Source: JBEIDK01 sp040383485
GTDB taxonomy: Bacteria > Bacteroidota > Bacteroidia > UBA4408
NCBI GenBank assembly: GCA_040383485.1
Contig: JBEIDK010000013.1
Coordinates: forward strand, 1-42,482
DNA: 42,482 bases
Reading direction: 5' to 3'
Numbering within the stretch: the first letter of the stretch is position 1; the number at the start of each line of letters is the position of its first letter. Shown one piece after another: positions 1-7,898 of the stretch. Below the pieces are notes generated by a model. It saw only the letters and a list, made by a program, of their open reading frames with translations, was not told where the DNA came from and ran no database searches. Position numbers and translations under genes: made by a program.

Positions 1-251
1 ATTCTTTCATACTTTTTCCTGATGGAGCATTAAAAAATTTTTTCATCTTTTCTATCATCATTAACAACTTGGAGAGCAGTTTATTTGTATTGTTTAAATT
101 AAACGCAGCAAAGTTGGCCATACCTAGTCCAGAACATTATATACCTATTTTATATGTGTTGGCATTACAACAAAAGAATGAAGCGGTTACTTTTTTTAAT
201 GATAAAGCTGTTGGAGGTTCTTTAACAATGACATCAATAATAGTAAAATAA
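1..251 (+). CDS. 4,5-DOPA dioxygenase extradiol-like protein (C-terminal part)
   Basis: This is the 3' end of a gene that starts before the window; the first complete codon is at base 3 and the stop is TAA at 249-251. The last about 45 residues carry a tract close to the C-terminus of the YgiD/LigB-type extradiol dioxygenase family: a PSPEHYIPILYVLAL stretch, then a FNDKAV segment, ending in GSLTMTSIIVK. In that family this region holds a conserved C-terminal His of the metal/substrate pocket; the catalytic metal ligands further upstream lie outside the window. The roughly 25 residues before it are unusually hydrophobic and I could not match them to the family. The family opens catechol-type rings; the physiological substrate in Bacteroidota is not known to me. 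It converges on tsaE with one base between the two stop codons. Confidence 0.75.
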   Translation, partial: SFILFPDGALKNFFIFSIIINNLESSLFVLFKLNAAKLAIPSPEHYIPILYVLALQQKNEAVTFFNDKAVGGSLTMTSIIVK

Positions 252-252
252 T

Positions 253-681
253 TTACTTATTTATTCTTGACACTTTAATATCTCTAATTTCATTATTAGC
301 TTCAATTTCAATAAGTATACAATTGTTAGGCAAAATGTCATTTACAACTTCATACCATTCAATAAAGCAATATTGATTGCTAAATAAATAATCTTCAATA
401 CCAATATTCAGTGCTTCTTCTAAATCATTAATACGATATAAATCGAAATGATAAATGGGCTTATTGTTTTCAATTTCATATTCATTTATTAAACCATACG
501 TTGGGCTTGTAACATTACCAGTAAAGCCAAGTGTTTTTGCAAATACCTTTACCATAGCGGTTTTTCCAGCACCTAAATTACCTTTCAGTAAAAAGATTTT
601 TTCTTTATTAAATTCTTTTAAAATTGATGTTATTACAGATGTTAGTTCTGCTTCTTTACTAATTCTAAATTCAAGAGCCAT
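253..681 (-). CDS. tsaE: tRNA threonylcarbamoyladenosine biosynthesis ATPase TsaE
   Basis: TsaE is the small P-loop ATPase that works with TsaB and TsaD to put threonylcarbamoyl on A37 of ANN-decoding tRNAs, in the cytoplasm. The 142-residue protein has the family's usual length. It shows a Walker A motif GNLGAGKT at about residues 34-41, the TSPTYGLINEY segment that follows in TsaE, an HFDLYRI motif, and a C-terminal FIEWYEV segment. No other Tsa gene is present in the window. It starts 16 bases downstream of the PD40 protein gene on the same strand and could be co-transcribed with it, although the two have no obvious functional link. Its 3' end abuts the convergent dioxygenase gene. The family call is close to certain. 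Confidence 0.97.
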   Translation of the reverse strand: MALEFRISKEAELTSVITSILKEFNKEKIFLLKGNLGAGKTAMVKVFAKTLGFTGNVTSPTYGLINEYEIENNKPIYHFDLYRINDLEEALNIGIEDYLFSNQYCFIEWYEVVNDILPNNCILIEIEANNEIRDIKVSRINK

Positions 682-697
682 TGATTATGAGATAATA

Positions 698-1744
698 TTA
701 GTCTTCCCAGTCTGCAATAAACAAATTAGTATCGCGGGTTCCATGATTATTTCTATTTGATGAAAAAACTAATTTCTTACCATCAAAACTAAACATTGGA
801 AATGCATTAAAATTACTTTCGGTAGTTATTTGCTCTAAACCTGTTCCATCAATATTGATCATGAAAAGGTTAAAGTTGTAACCCTTGTTACTATTATGAT
901 TTGACGAAAAAATAATTTTATTACCACTTGGATGGTAAAAGGGTGCCCAATTAGCTTTTCCAAGATGAGTAATTTGTTTCAAATCGGAACCATCAACATT
1001 ACAGGTATAAATTTCCATATTTGTTGGTGCTACTAAATTTTGCTTTAAGAAACTCTTATACTCTTCAATTTCTTCAGTGGTTTTAGGTCTGCTTGCCCTA
1101 AACACAAGTTTTTTGCCATCAGGACTAAAAAATGCGCCTCCATCATAACCTAATCCCGACGTAATTTGCTTTTGATTTTTCCCATCAATATCCATTGTCC
1201 AAAGCTCAAGGTCTCCGCTGCGCATACTAGTAAAAACTATTTTGTCGCCTAAGGGAGAAACTGTTGCTTCTGCATCATAACCAGGACTATTGGTTAATTG
1301 TGAAGTTATTTGGCCGTTTAAGTCAGCAATGTAAATATCGAAACTTTCATAAACAGCCCATAAATATTTATGGTCGGCTCTAGCTGCAGGAGCCGGAGGA
1401 CAAGCATCGGCAGTAGTATGTGTACTACCGTATAGAATATGCTTACCATCAGGCATAAAATAACTACAGGTTGTTCGTCCTTTGCCAGTACTAATAAGAG
1501 TTGGTTTATAGCTTGTATCTTTAGAGGCTTTTTCTATGTTTAGATTAAATATCTGGTCACACTGTAAACCCCATTTTGGGTTATTGCTTTGAAAAGAAAA
1601 ATTCTTATCATCAAAACTAAAATAAGCCTCTGCATTGTCACCACCATAGGTTAGTTGTTTTAAATTTTTTAAGTGCTTTTCAGTTTGAGCTTTAGCAGCT
1701 ATCGAGAAAAATAGTAATAAGATGAGTATGTAATTATTGCGCAT
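698..1744 (-). CDS. Secreted PD40/TolB-like beta-propeller protein
   Basis: A 348-residue exported protein. The N-terminus is a signal peptide (about 20 residues, ending AAKAQ). The mature part is a series of WD40-like PD40 blades of the TolB type. Recurrent blade cores such as FSPDGKKLVF, VSPLGDKIVFTS and FSFDGKKLVFSSNR alternate with segments reading out a value, such as LWTMDIDG and LFMINIDGTGLEQIT. TolB-type propellers bind protein partners in the periplasm; in Bacteroidota many such stand-alone propellers occur with unknown partners. There is no T9SS sorting domain and no lipobox, so a periplasmic location is the best inference. It lies upstream of tsaE on the same strand. No specific function can be assigned beyond the fold. 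Confidence 0.85.
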   Translation of the reverse strand: MRNNYILILLLFFSIAAKAQTEKHLKNLKQLTYGGDNAEAYFSFDDKNFSFQSNNPKWGLQCDQIFNLNIEKASKDTSYKPTLISTGKGRTTCSYFMPDGKHILYGSTHTTADACPPAPAARADHKYLWAVYESFDIYIADLNGQITSQLTNSPGYDAEATVSPLGDKIVFTSMRSGDLELWTMDIDGKNQKQITSGLGYDGGAFFSPDGKKLVFRASRPKTTEEIEEYKSFLKQNLVAPTNMEIYTCNVDGSDLKQITHLGKANWAPFYHPSGNKIIFSSNHNSNKGYNFNLFMINIDGTGLEQITTESNFNAFPMFSFDGKKLVFSSNRNNHGTRDTNLFIADWED

Positions 1745-1810
1745 GTTTTTTTTGCAAACATATTTGTTTAAAATTAATAATTAATTCTTTGAGTATTTTT
1801 CTTATAAAGA

Positions 1811-1842
1811 AAAAGAGACTTCAAATTTTGAAGTCTCTTTTT
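1811..1842 (-). terminator. Rho-independent terminator after the beta-helix cargo gene
   Basis: A near-perfect palindrome (AGAGACTTCAAA, then its complement after one central base) is flanked by A's on the left and T's on the right, so it would work in either direction. It sits about 40 bases past the stop of the minus-strand cargo gene and upstream of the PD40 gene, and so separates the two transcription units. This is read directly from the sequence; termination activity is inferred. Confidence 0.75.
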
Positions 1843-1882
1843 GCGAAATAATTATTAGATTTTTTTTGTAATAAAACTTTAA

Positions 1883-4330
1883 TTAATACTTAATTAGTTT
1901 TTGAATGGAAGGTGTATTGTAATTTGTTCTTAAAAAATAAACACCAGATGGTAATTTTTGAGTATCAATTATGGTTTGGCTATCAATAATTTTTTCTTCT
2001 AAAATCATCTTGCCACAAATATCAAATAGTTGAACACTGCTTCCAATAGTATAAGAATTATTACTACTTATATTTATTTGGTTAGTGAAAGGGTTTGGAA
2101 AAATAGTTGTTTCTACTTTATCATTTTGTTCTGAGTTATTCTCAACAAAATTAACCCTTGATGCAGAAGCAATATTTATAGTTTTTACTGGCCCAAAATT
2201 ACCCCAAAAACCAAAAACTCTAGCCCTTACAGAAATATTATAGGTTCTACCAACTATTAAGGCAGGAGACACACTAGATAAAGCTAAGTTAACTCCATTA
2301 CCCAGAGCAGTTTGTGTTGTAAGTGTAACATTATCAGTAATACTAAATTCATAATTACTTGCTTGGGTAACAGGTGTGCAACGTATTGTTCCATTTAGCT
2401 TCATATTGTTAGGCACGCAAAAATTTGGACGAACAATGCTTGTACCTATATTAGTAATTATACTCGGGTTGTTCATTAATCCTGTTACGCATACAGGACT
2501 ATAGAAACCTGGTGTTACGCCAATTATTGGACGCACTCTTAAATCATACAAGGTTCCCCATTGTAATGTAGGAGTAACAGTTGCAAAACTAATTGAAGCA
2601 GTAGTTGATATTTTAGTTGCGTAAGGAACTGATCCTCCAACAGGATAAAAAGTAAACTCATAAGAAGTAGCCCCAATAACAGAATTTGCATTTACAAATC
2701 CTGATAAGGTTTGAGTTGTATACCCGCATTGATTGTTAGGAAACGAACCAGCTGGAAGACTACAAGTTGTAGCGCTAAACTTAGTATTGAATGTTGAGGT
2801 GTTTTTATTTGTTGCTATTGCAATGGCCGTAAGCTCATCAGTAATTGTATAGCCACCTAAAGAATAAACCCAAATACCACTTGCATTTGCAGTACATGTT
2901 CCAACAAAGGTTCTTCCTTGTGAACCAGAACATGAATGGTTTACATAAATTTCAATGATGTCATTAGCGGCACTTGTACCAAAAATTTGGCAAGTATTTG
3001 CAGATGTTACTACTGGTGCAGCTTTAGAAGCATTAGCACCATTTGTTAGTGTAATTCCACCAGAGCTATTACAAAGAATTTGATTCCTTAAAATACTATT
3101 TTTAGTTACTTGACTTCCGTTGAGTAATATACCATTTGAGCCGTTGTTGGCAATAATATTACCTTTATTCACATCACCGATGTTTGTGCTATCAACAACA
3201 CTTACAATTTCATTCAGCTCTATTCCATTGATGGCATTTCCAATTGAGGTTGTACCATTAATACCAACTCCAATATAATTATTATAAATATTATTTCTTC
3301 TGCTAGTTCCATGAATGTATATGCCACTTCCCACATTTCCAGAAACAATATTACGTTCAATGGCAAGATTACCTCCAATTGAGTTTTTATTAGCATTAAA
3401 TATCTCAATACCATAATTATTTGGTATCGCACTAAGTCCAGAATTGTTGACACCAATATAATTACCTGCAATAGTATTGGTGTTAGAACCTCCATCAATA
3501 AGCAATGCCCTAGCAAACATATTTACTATTTGGTTTCCTGAGCTTGAAGTACCAATATTGTTATTGGAAGAATTATTAGTTAAATAAATACCAGTAGAGC
3601 CAGTTGCTCCCAATAAGGCAGTACCAGCTGCGTTTGAACCTATTTTATTCCCAATTATTGAAATGTTAGTGCAATTATCTAAAGCTATTGATGTATTGTT
3701 TTGTGCGAACAAATTGCCTCCATTTGCAAAACTTGAAGCGCCGATTACTCCGCCATTACAGTTCAAAGCATAAATACCATAAATGCCAGCAGTTAACAAG
3801 GTTGTACCATTCTCTGCAATACAGAATTTATTACCTAACACTGAACAATTGTTTGATGCAAAAAGATACAAACCAACTGAATTGCCTTGTATAATATTTC
3901 CCTTATTAACAGCTCCTACCTTTACTGATTTAGTTGTGCTTATAAGAACAGAAGCGACAGAATAATTACCTATTTTAACACCATACAACTCCATGTTTTC
4001 AGTCACAATTAATCCATATAAGTCTGCGCCATTACCGGATATAGAAACATAAGAACTTGGGTAGCTTGCTTGTGTAGTAGCATCAATAACCAGTGAGTCA
4101 GAAATAGTTAATGACCCTTGATTTATGATTACAAAATTAGATGTAAAAACAATTGTATCTTTACCTAGGTTTAAATTTGCACTACTAATAGCAGCTGTTA
4201 ATGATCCAGCAGTTAAAATAGGACTGTTGTTAGAAACAGTAAAGGTGGTTGCTAAAATAGTTGAAGTACTTAGTGCAAAATAAAATAGAGCAACAGCTAT
4301 CAACTTTTTGTGTAGTAAAATTTTCTTCAT
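1883..4330 (-). CDS. T9SS cargo with parallel beta-helix repeats
   Basis: An 815-residue secreted protein. A signal peptide covers about residues 1-28 (KKLIAVALFYFALSTSTILA). Residues about 50-430 are rich in Asn, Gly and Ile and repeat short units such as NIIQGN, NKIGSNAAG, GNYIGVNNSG and NNYIGVGINGT, the pattern of right-handed parallel beta-helix (PbH1) repeats. A region of about 100 residues with an Ig-like look follows, then two fibronectin-III-like segments (about 540-720). The last about 75 residues are a type A T9SS sorting domain: FPNPF near its start, a central LFDICGKMI, then LPSGVYFLR, ending QKLIKY. The protein is therefore predicted to cross the outer membrane by T9SS and be anchored or released. 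Beta-helix repeats suggest polysaccharide binding or cleavage, but no catalytic residues can be identified. It is followed by a terminator hairpin and is divergent from the FAD oxidoreductase gene. Confidence 0.9.
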   Translation of the reverse strand: MKKILLHKKLIAVALFYFALSTSTILATTFTVSNNSPILTAGSLTAAISSANLNLGKDTIVFTSNFVIINQGSLTISDSLVIDATTQASYPSSYVSISGNGADLYGLIVTENMELYGVKIGNYSVASVLISTTKSVKVGAVNKGNIIQGNSVGLYLFASNNCSVLGNKFCIAENGTTLLTAGIYGIYALNCNGGVIGASSFANGGNLFAQNNTSIALDNCTNISIIGNKIGSNAAGTALLGATGSTGIYLTNNSSNNNIGTSSSGNQIVNMFARALLIDGGSNTNTIAGNYIGVNNSGLSAIPNNYGIEIFNANKNSIGGNLAIERNIVSGNVGSGIYIHGTSRRNNIYNNYIGVGINGTTSIGNAINGIELNEIVSVVDSTNIGDVNKGNIIANNGSNGILLNGSQVTKNSILRNQILCNSSGGITLTNGANASKAAPVVTSANTCQIFGTSAANDIIEIYVNHSCSGSQGRTFVGTCTANASGIWVYSLGGYTITDELTAIAIATNKNTSTFNTKFSATTCSLPAGSFPNNQCGYTTQTLSGFVNANSVIGATSYEFTFYPVGGSVPYATKISTTASISFATVTPTLQWGTLYDLRVRPIIGVTPGFYSPVCVTGLMNNPSIITNIGTSIVRPNFCVPNNMKLNGTIRCTPVTQASNYEFSITDNVTLTTQTALGNGVNLALSSVSPALIVGRTYNISVRARVFGFWGNFGPVKTINIASASRVNFVENNSEQNDKVETTIFPNPFTNQINISSNNSYTIGSSVQLFDICGKMILEEKIIDSQTIIDTQKLPSGVYFLRTNYNTPSIQKLIKY

Positions 4331-4442
4331 GACTTTATAATTTATATTGTTTGAGTAGGTTTACGCAATCGCCAAACAAAAGGTTATTAAAAATCGACGA
4401 ATTGTTATAAATTTAGTTTTAGAATTAATCAGATTCATAAGT

Positions 4443-5594
4443 ATGCAAGATTTATCTCAGCCATTTAATTTGAGTTATTGGGAACTTAATAGCGTTTTTA
4501 AGAATGTTGATTTAGTAATTATTGGGGCAGGCATTGTTGGTATGAATGCCGCTTTACAATATAAACTAAAGAGAAAAAATGCAAAGATTTTAATATTAGA
4601 AAGAGGAATATTGCCTTACGGTGCAAGCAGTAAAAATGCTGGTTTTGCTTGTTTTGGTAGCGTTTCAGAAATTATGGCTGATATTGAAAAGTTTGGAGAA
4701 ACTCAGGTTTGGAAAACAGTAAAAATGAGAATTGAAGGCTTTCAAACCCTAAAAAAAGTAGTTGGTATTAAAAACATGTCTTTTGAGAAATCTGGAGGAT
4801 ATGAATTGTTTTTTAATGATTTAGAATTACAAAAAATGGAATTAAAAATACCCTTATTAAATTCTATATTTCAAGACCTATTAAATAAGAAAAATGTTTG
4901 GGCCTTAACATTAAATGACGCTAAAAAATTTGGTTTTAAAGAAGTTTCGGGAATGATTTTAAATAAAGAAGAAGGCGCAATTGATACAGGAAAAATGATG
5001 AATGTTTTATATTTAAAATGCATTCATAACAATATTAAAATTTTAAATAGCATCAATGTAAATTCATACTTCAAGAACAATAGCGATATTACTTTAAATT
5101 TAAATGAAGGCCTTGAGATTAAAACTGGTAAGTTAATTATTGCATCAAACGGTTTTTCTAGGAGCTTATTACCTGATGATGATGTTTCTCCTGCAAGGGC
5201 ACAAGTATTAGTAACCAGCCCAATTCCAAACTTAAAAGTTAAAGGCACTTTTCACTTCGATGAAGGGTATTATTATTTTAGAAATATTGACAATAGAATA
5301 TTATTTGGTGGTGCAAGAAACATGGATTTCGAAAATGAAAATACTACTGAATTTGGAATTTCAGCTATAATTCAAAACAAATTAAAGTCATATTTAACGG
5401 AGGTTATATTGCCTAATACTAAATTTGAAATAGAACATTCATGGAGCGGAATTATGGGTGTAGGAAATTCAAAAGAACCCATTACCAAAAAAGTCAGTAA
5501 TAATGTTTATTGTTCGGTAAGAATGGGAGGCATGGGAGTTGCCATAGGTAGTTTGGCAGGCATTAATGTTGCTAACTTAGCCTTAGAGTCTTAG
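4443..5594 (+). CDS. FAD-dependent oxidoreductase, DAO family
   Basis: A 383-residue protein of the glycine/D-amino-acid oxidase (DAO) fold. The dinucleotide-binding motif IGAGIVG is at about residues 27-33 and ends its strand-helix-strand unit with an acidic residue (ILILERG, about 50-56). The FAD-contact stretch GASSKNAGFACFG follows. Near the C-terminus, EHSWSGIMGVG and a glycine-rich GGMGVAIGSLAG match the second FAD-binding region of the family. Such enzymes oxidise secondary or primary amines of amino acids with FAD; the substrate cannot be told from sequence. No signal peptide is visible, so it is likely cytoplasmic. It begins a same-strand run with the RarD-like transporter 70 bases on, but co-transcription is uncertain. 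Confidence 0.88.
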   Translation: MQDLSQPFNLSYWELNSVFKNVDLVIIGAGIVGMNAALQYKLKRKNAKILILERGILPYGASSKNAGFACFGSVSEIMADIEKFGETQVWKTVKMRIEGFQTLKKVVGIKNMSFEKSGGYELFFNDLELQKMELKIPLLNSIFQDLLNKKNVWALTLNDAKKFGFKEVSGMILNKEEGAIDTGKMMNVLYLKCIHNNIKILNSINVNSYFKNNSDITLNLNEGLEIKTGKLIIASNGFSRSLLPDDDVSPARAQVLVTSPIPNLKVKGTFHFDEGYYYFRNIDNRILFGGARNMDFENENTTEFGISAIIQNKLKSYLTEVILPNTKFEIEHSWSGIMGVGNSKEPITKKVSNNVYCSVRMGGMGVAIGSLAGINVANLALES

Positions 5595-5664
5595 TTTTTA
5601 TGAACTCTACATCGCATCTTAACTTTTCAAAATTATTTTTTCGTTTCTTGCAATTATATTTGAT

Positions 5665-6564
5665 ATGAATAGAGGCAAAAATACGTATTACTTATCTGCA
5701 ATTTCTGCTTTTGTTATTTGGGGGCTTTTTGGTTTCGCTCTTAAACCACTGAAGAATTACCAATCAATAGACATTCTTTTCTATCGTGTTTTTTTTGCTG
5801 CAACTTTACTTCTTATCTACTCTTATTTTTTTAATGCTAAAAAAATGAAAGAGAATTACAACAGATTTAAGCGACTCACAAAAAAGGAAAAAAATAGAAC
5901 CGTATATCTCACCCTTTTTGGTGGTGCATTATTAACTGCAAATTGGTTTGTTTTTATTTACGTCATTAACCAAATTAGTATAAAGTCAGCAGCTTATGCA
6001 TATTTAGTTTGTCCGATATTAACAACTTTATTTGCTTATTTTATTTTAAAAGAAAAGCTACTCAAGAATCAATGGTTCGCAGTTGCGATTAGTGTAATGA
6101 GTATTATTTTATTGGCCATATATAATTTTAAAGATTTAATGTTTAGTATGATAGTTGCTGTTTCTTATGCTATGTATCTGGTTTCACAACGCAGAAACAA
6201 TTTGGTAGATAAGTTACCAATACTTACATTTCAAATGGTATTTTCTTCATTAATATTATTGCCGTTTTACCCTAAATATTCTGCACCTCTTCCCACTGAA
6301 GAGTCGTTCTATTTTCTAATTTTTATCATAGCAATTGTATTTACCATTTTACCGTTATTACTAAATTTATTTGCTATTGAAGGTCTACCTTCATCAACAG
6401 TTGGCATTCTATTATATATAAACCCAATCCTAAATTTTATTGTAGCAGTTTTGTACTATCACGAAAAAACTTTTTGGTTTCAATGGGTTTCATACCTACT
6501 CGTTGCAATTTCTATCATCGTTTTTAACAAGCATTATTTATTCAGTAAAAAGAAAATTGCATAA
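5665..6564 (+). CDS. rarD: RarD-like EamA-family transporter
   Basis: A 299-residue inner-membrane protein with about ten hydrophobic segments, as in the drug/metabolite transporter superfamily (two EamA halves). The RarD subgroup is suggested by the N-terminal AISAFVIWGLFGFALKPL, the ANWFVFIYVINQ segment in the fourth helix, and the second-half GILLYINPILNFIVAVLYY with the EKTFWFQW loop. RarD proteins were named for chloramphenicol sensitivity, but the natural substrate is not established. The stop codon is directly followed by the ATG of the acyltransferase gene (no intergenic base), so the two are very probably co-transcribed. Confidence 0.85.
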   Translation: MNRGKNTYYLSAISAFVIWGLFGFALKPLKNYQSIDILFYRVFFAATLLLIYSYFFNAKKMKENYNRFKRLTKKEKNRTVYLTLFGGALLTANWFVFIYVINQISIKSAAYAYLVCPILTTLFAYFILKEKLLKNQWFAVAISVMSIILLAIYNFKDLMFSMIVAVSYAMYLVSQRRNNLVDKLPILTFQMVFSSLILLPFYPKYSAPLPTEESFYFLIFIIAIVFTILPLLLNLFAIEGLPSSTVGILLYINPILNFIVAVLYYHEKTFWFQWVSYLLVAISIIVFNKHYLFSKKKIA

Positions 6565-7608
6565 ATGTTATTGACAAATGAATCATCGGGGTTTATAAGT
6601 TTTTTACGAGCCATCTCATCTCAAACAGTAATGGTTATGCACGCATTACTGTTAAATAATTTGGTTTTGAGTGCAAGTCCATATAGTGCTTTGCATTGTT
6701 TTTCGGTAATGATTTTCTTTGTTATTTCCGGTTTTGTTATCTCCAATTCTTTACATAAAAAAGGTGTTGGCTACGGATTTAAAAATTATTTGATTGATAG
6801 ATTTAGTAGAATTTATATTTTATTGATACCTGTCAACTTACTATTCTTATTGTTAGCATTAGTTTTTTATCTATATGTTGGTACATTACCTTATACCATT
6901 AATCTAAAATTCTTGCTCGGTAATTTATTCATGCAGCAAGAAAATTTATTTATAAAAGAGGTTTTGTATAGATTGCCCGAGAACTATAATTTTACTGGCC
7001 TCTTTGCAAATAATATTCCATTATGGTCGCTTTCAATAGAATGGTGGAACTACGTATTTATTGGGTTAGTTTTTTTTAAGAAATGGAAACATTACAATTT
7101 GATTCACTATGTTTTGTTTACATTTTCCTTATGTTTTGTTATTGGGTTTTCCGTTTTTCCAAGTAAGGTCACCTATGGCTTAACCTTTGTTTGGTTTGTT
7201 GGTGTTTTAATACAGCACCTTCTTAAACTAAATTTAAAGGTTCCATATTTAGGTGCAATGGCCCTCACTTTTCTTGTTTTAACAATACTGGTTTACAATG
7301 CTGCATATCCATTTGCGATTATTTTTTTCGCATTGTTTTTTTTACTTTCTCTTCTCTATTTTCAGTCAAATAAAAATCGAATATTGAATCAATTTTTTAG
7401 GCCATTTAACTGGTTTAGCAACTATTCGTTTAGTATTTATATTATTCATTATCCAATACTTCTTATAGCTCTTTGCTTTATAAAAAATCCAATACATAAT
7501 TTCATTTTCGTTTTTTTGGTTTCAAATATGTTAAGCTTCTTGTTTTATCGTTTATTCGAATCTAAACATAAAGCATTAGCAATTTATTTAAAACGAATCT
7601 TCAAGTGA
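6565..7608 (+). CDS. Acyltransferase-3 family membrane protein (OafA/YrhL-like)
   Basis: A 347-residue protein with about ten membrane segments and the hallmarks of the acyltransferase-3 family, which moves acetyl or other acyl groups onto surface sugars. The conserved Arg and His of the first helix pair are seen in FLRAISSQTVMVMHALL (about 12-28), followed by FFVISGFVIS (about 52-61), RFSRIYIL, PLWSLSIEWW and the late YSFSIYIIHYPI. The last of these is typical of the family's penultimate helices. The start codon touches the stop of the RarD-like gene, and its own stop overlaps the GTG of the next gene (GTGA), so it is the middle gene of a coupled set. Likely targets are lipopolysaccharide or capsule sugars; this is inference. 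Confidence 0.88.
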   Translation: MLLTNESSGFISFLRAISSQTVMVMHALLLNNLVLSASPYSALHCFSVMIFFVISGFVISNSLHKKGVGYGFKNYLIDRFSRIYILLIPVNLLFLLLALVFYLYVGTLPYTINLKFLLGNLFMQQENLFIKEVLYRLPENYNFTGLFANNIPLWSLSIEWWNYVFIGLVFFKKWKHYNLIHYVLFTFSLCFVIGFSVFPSKVTYGLTFVWFVGVLIQHLLKLNLKVPYLGAMALTFLVLTILVYNAAYPFAIIFFALFFLLSLLYFQSNKNRILNQFFRPFNWFSNYSFSIYIIHYPILLIALCFIKNPIHNFIFVFLVSNMLSFLFYRLFESKHKALAIYLKRIFK

Positions 7609-7898
7609 GATATAAAGTAAAAGAAAATTCAATCATTGCTTATTTGGCTGCAATTTTTTTAAAGCAAAATAAAATGGCGGTTGTAATTGGAGCTACTATT
7701 TTTTTGCATAATATTTCTAAGGTTAATTTTGAGAATGATAAGAAACATTTAGTGCACGAATTGTGTCATATTAATCAGTTTAGACAACATGGTACATTAA
7801 AATTTATAATTCTTTATTTATGGGAGTCTCTAATGAAAGGCTATTGGAATAATAAATTCGAGGTAGAAGCAAGAGATTCAGAAAATCAAATTGTGTAG
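7605..7898 (+). CDS. Small HExxH-motif protein (putative DUF4157-like metalloprotein)
   Basis: A 97-residue protein whose clearest feature is VHELCHINQFRQHG, an HExxH zinc-binding motif at about residues 51-55. About 30 residues later NNKFEVEARDSE supplies a Glu that could be the third ligand, as in gluzincin-type peptidases. A short hydrophobic stretch (FIILYLWESL) lies between. I recall similar short Bacteroidota proteins annotated near DUF4157, but cannot confirm the family. The chosen GTG start overlaps the acyltransferase stop as GTGA, which favours translational coupling; an internal ATG at 7674 is a possible alternative start. It ends exactly where the convergent asnB gene ends. The protein is too small to be a normal secreted peptidase, so activity is uncertain. 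Confidence 0.6.
   Translation: MRYKVKENSIIAYLAAIFLKQNKMAVVIGATIFLHNISKVNFENDKKHLVHELCHINQFRQHGTLKFIILYLWESLMKGYWNNKFEVEARDSENQIV

Noticed and set aside
5655..5662. TATATTTG just upstream of the RarD-like gene
   Set aside because: It matches the -7 consensus but ends two bases before the ATG with no -33 element, leaving no room for a leader.
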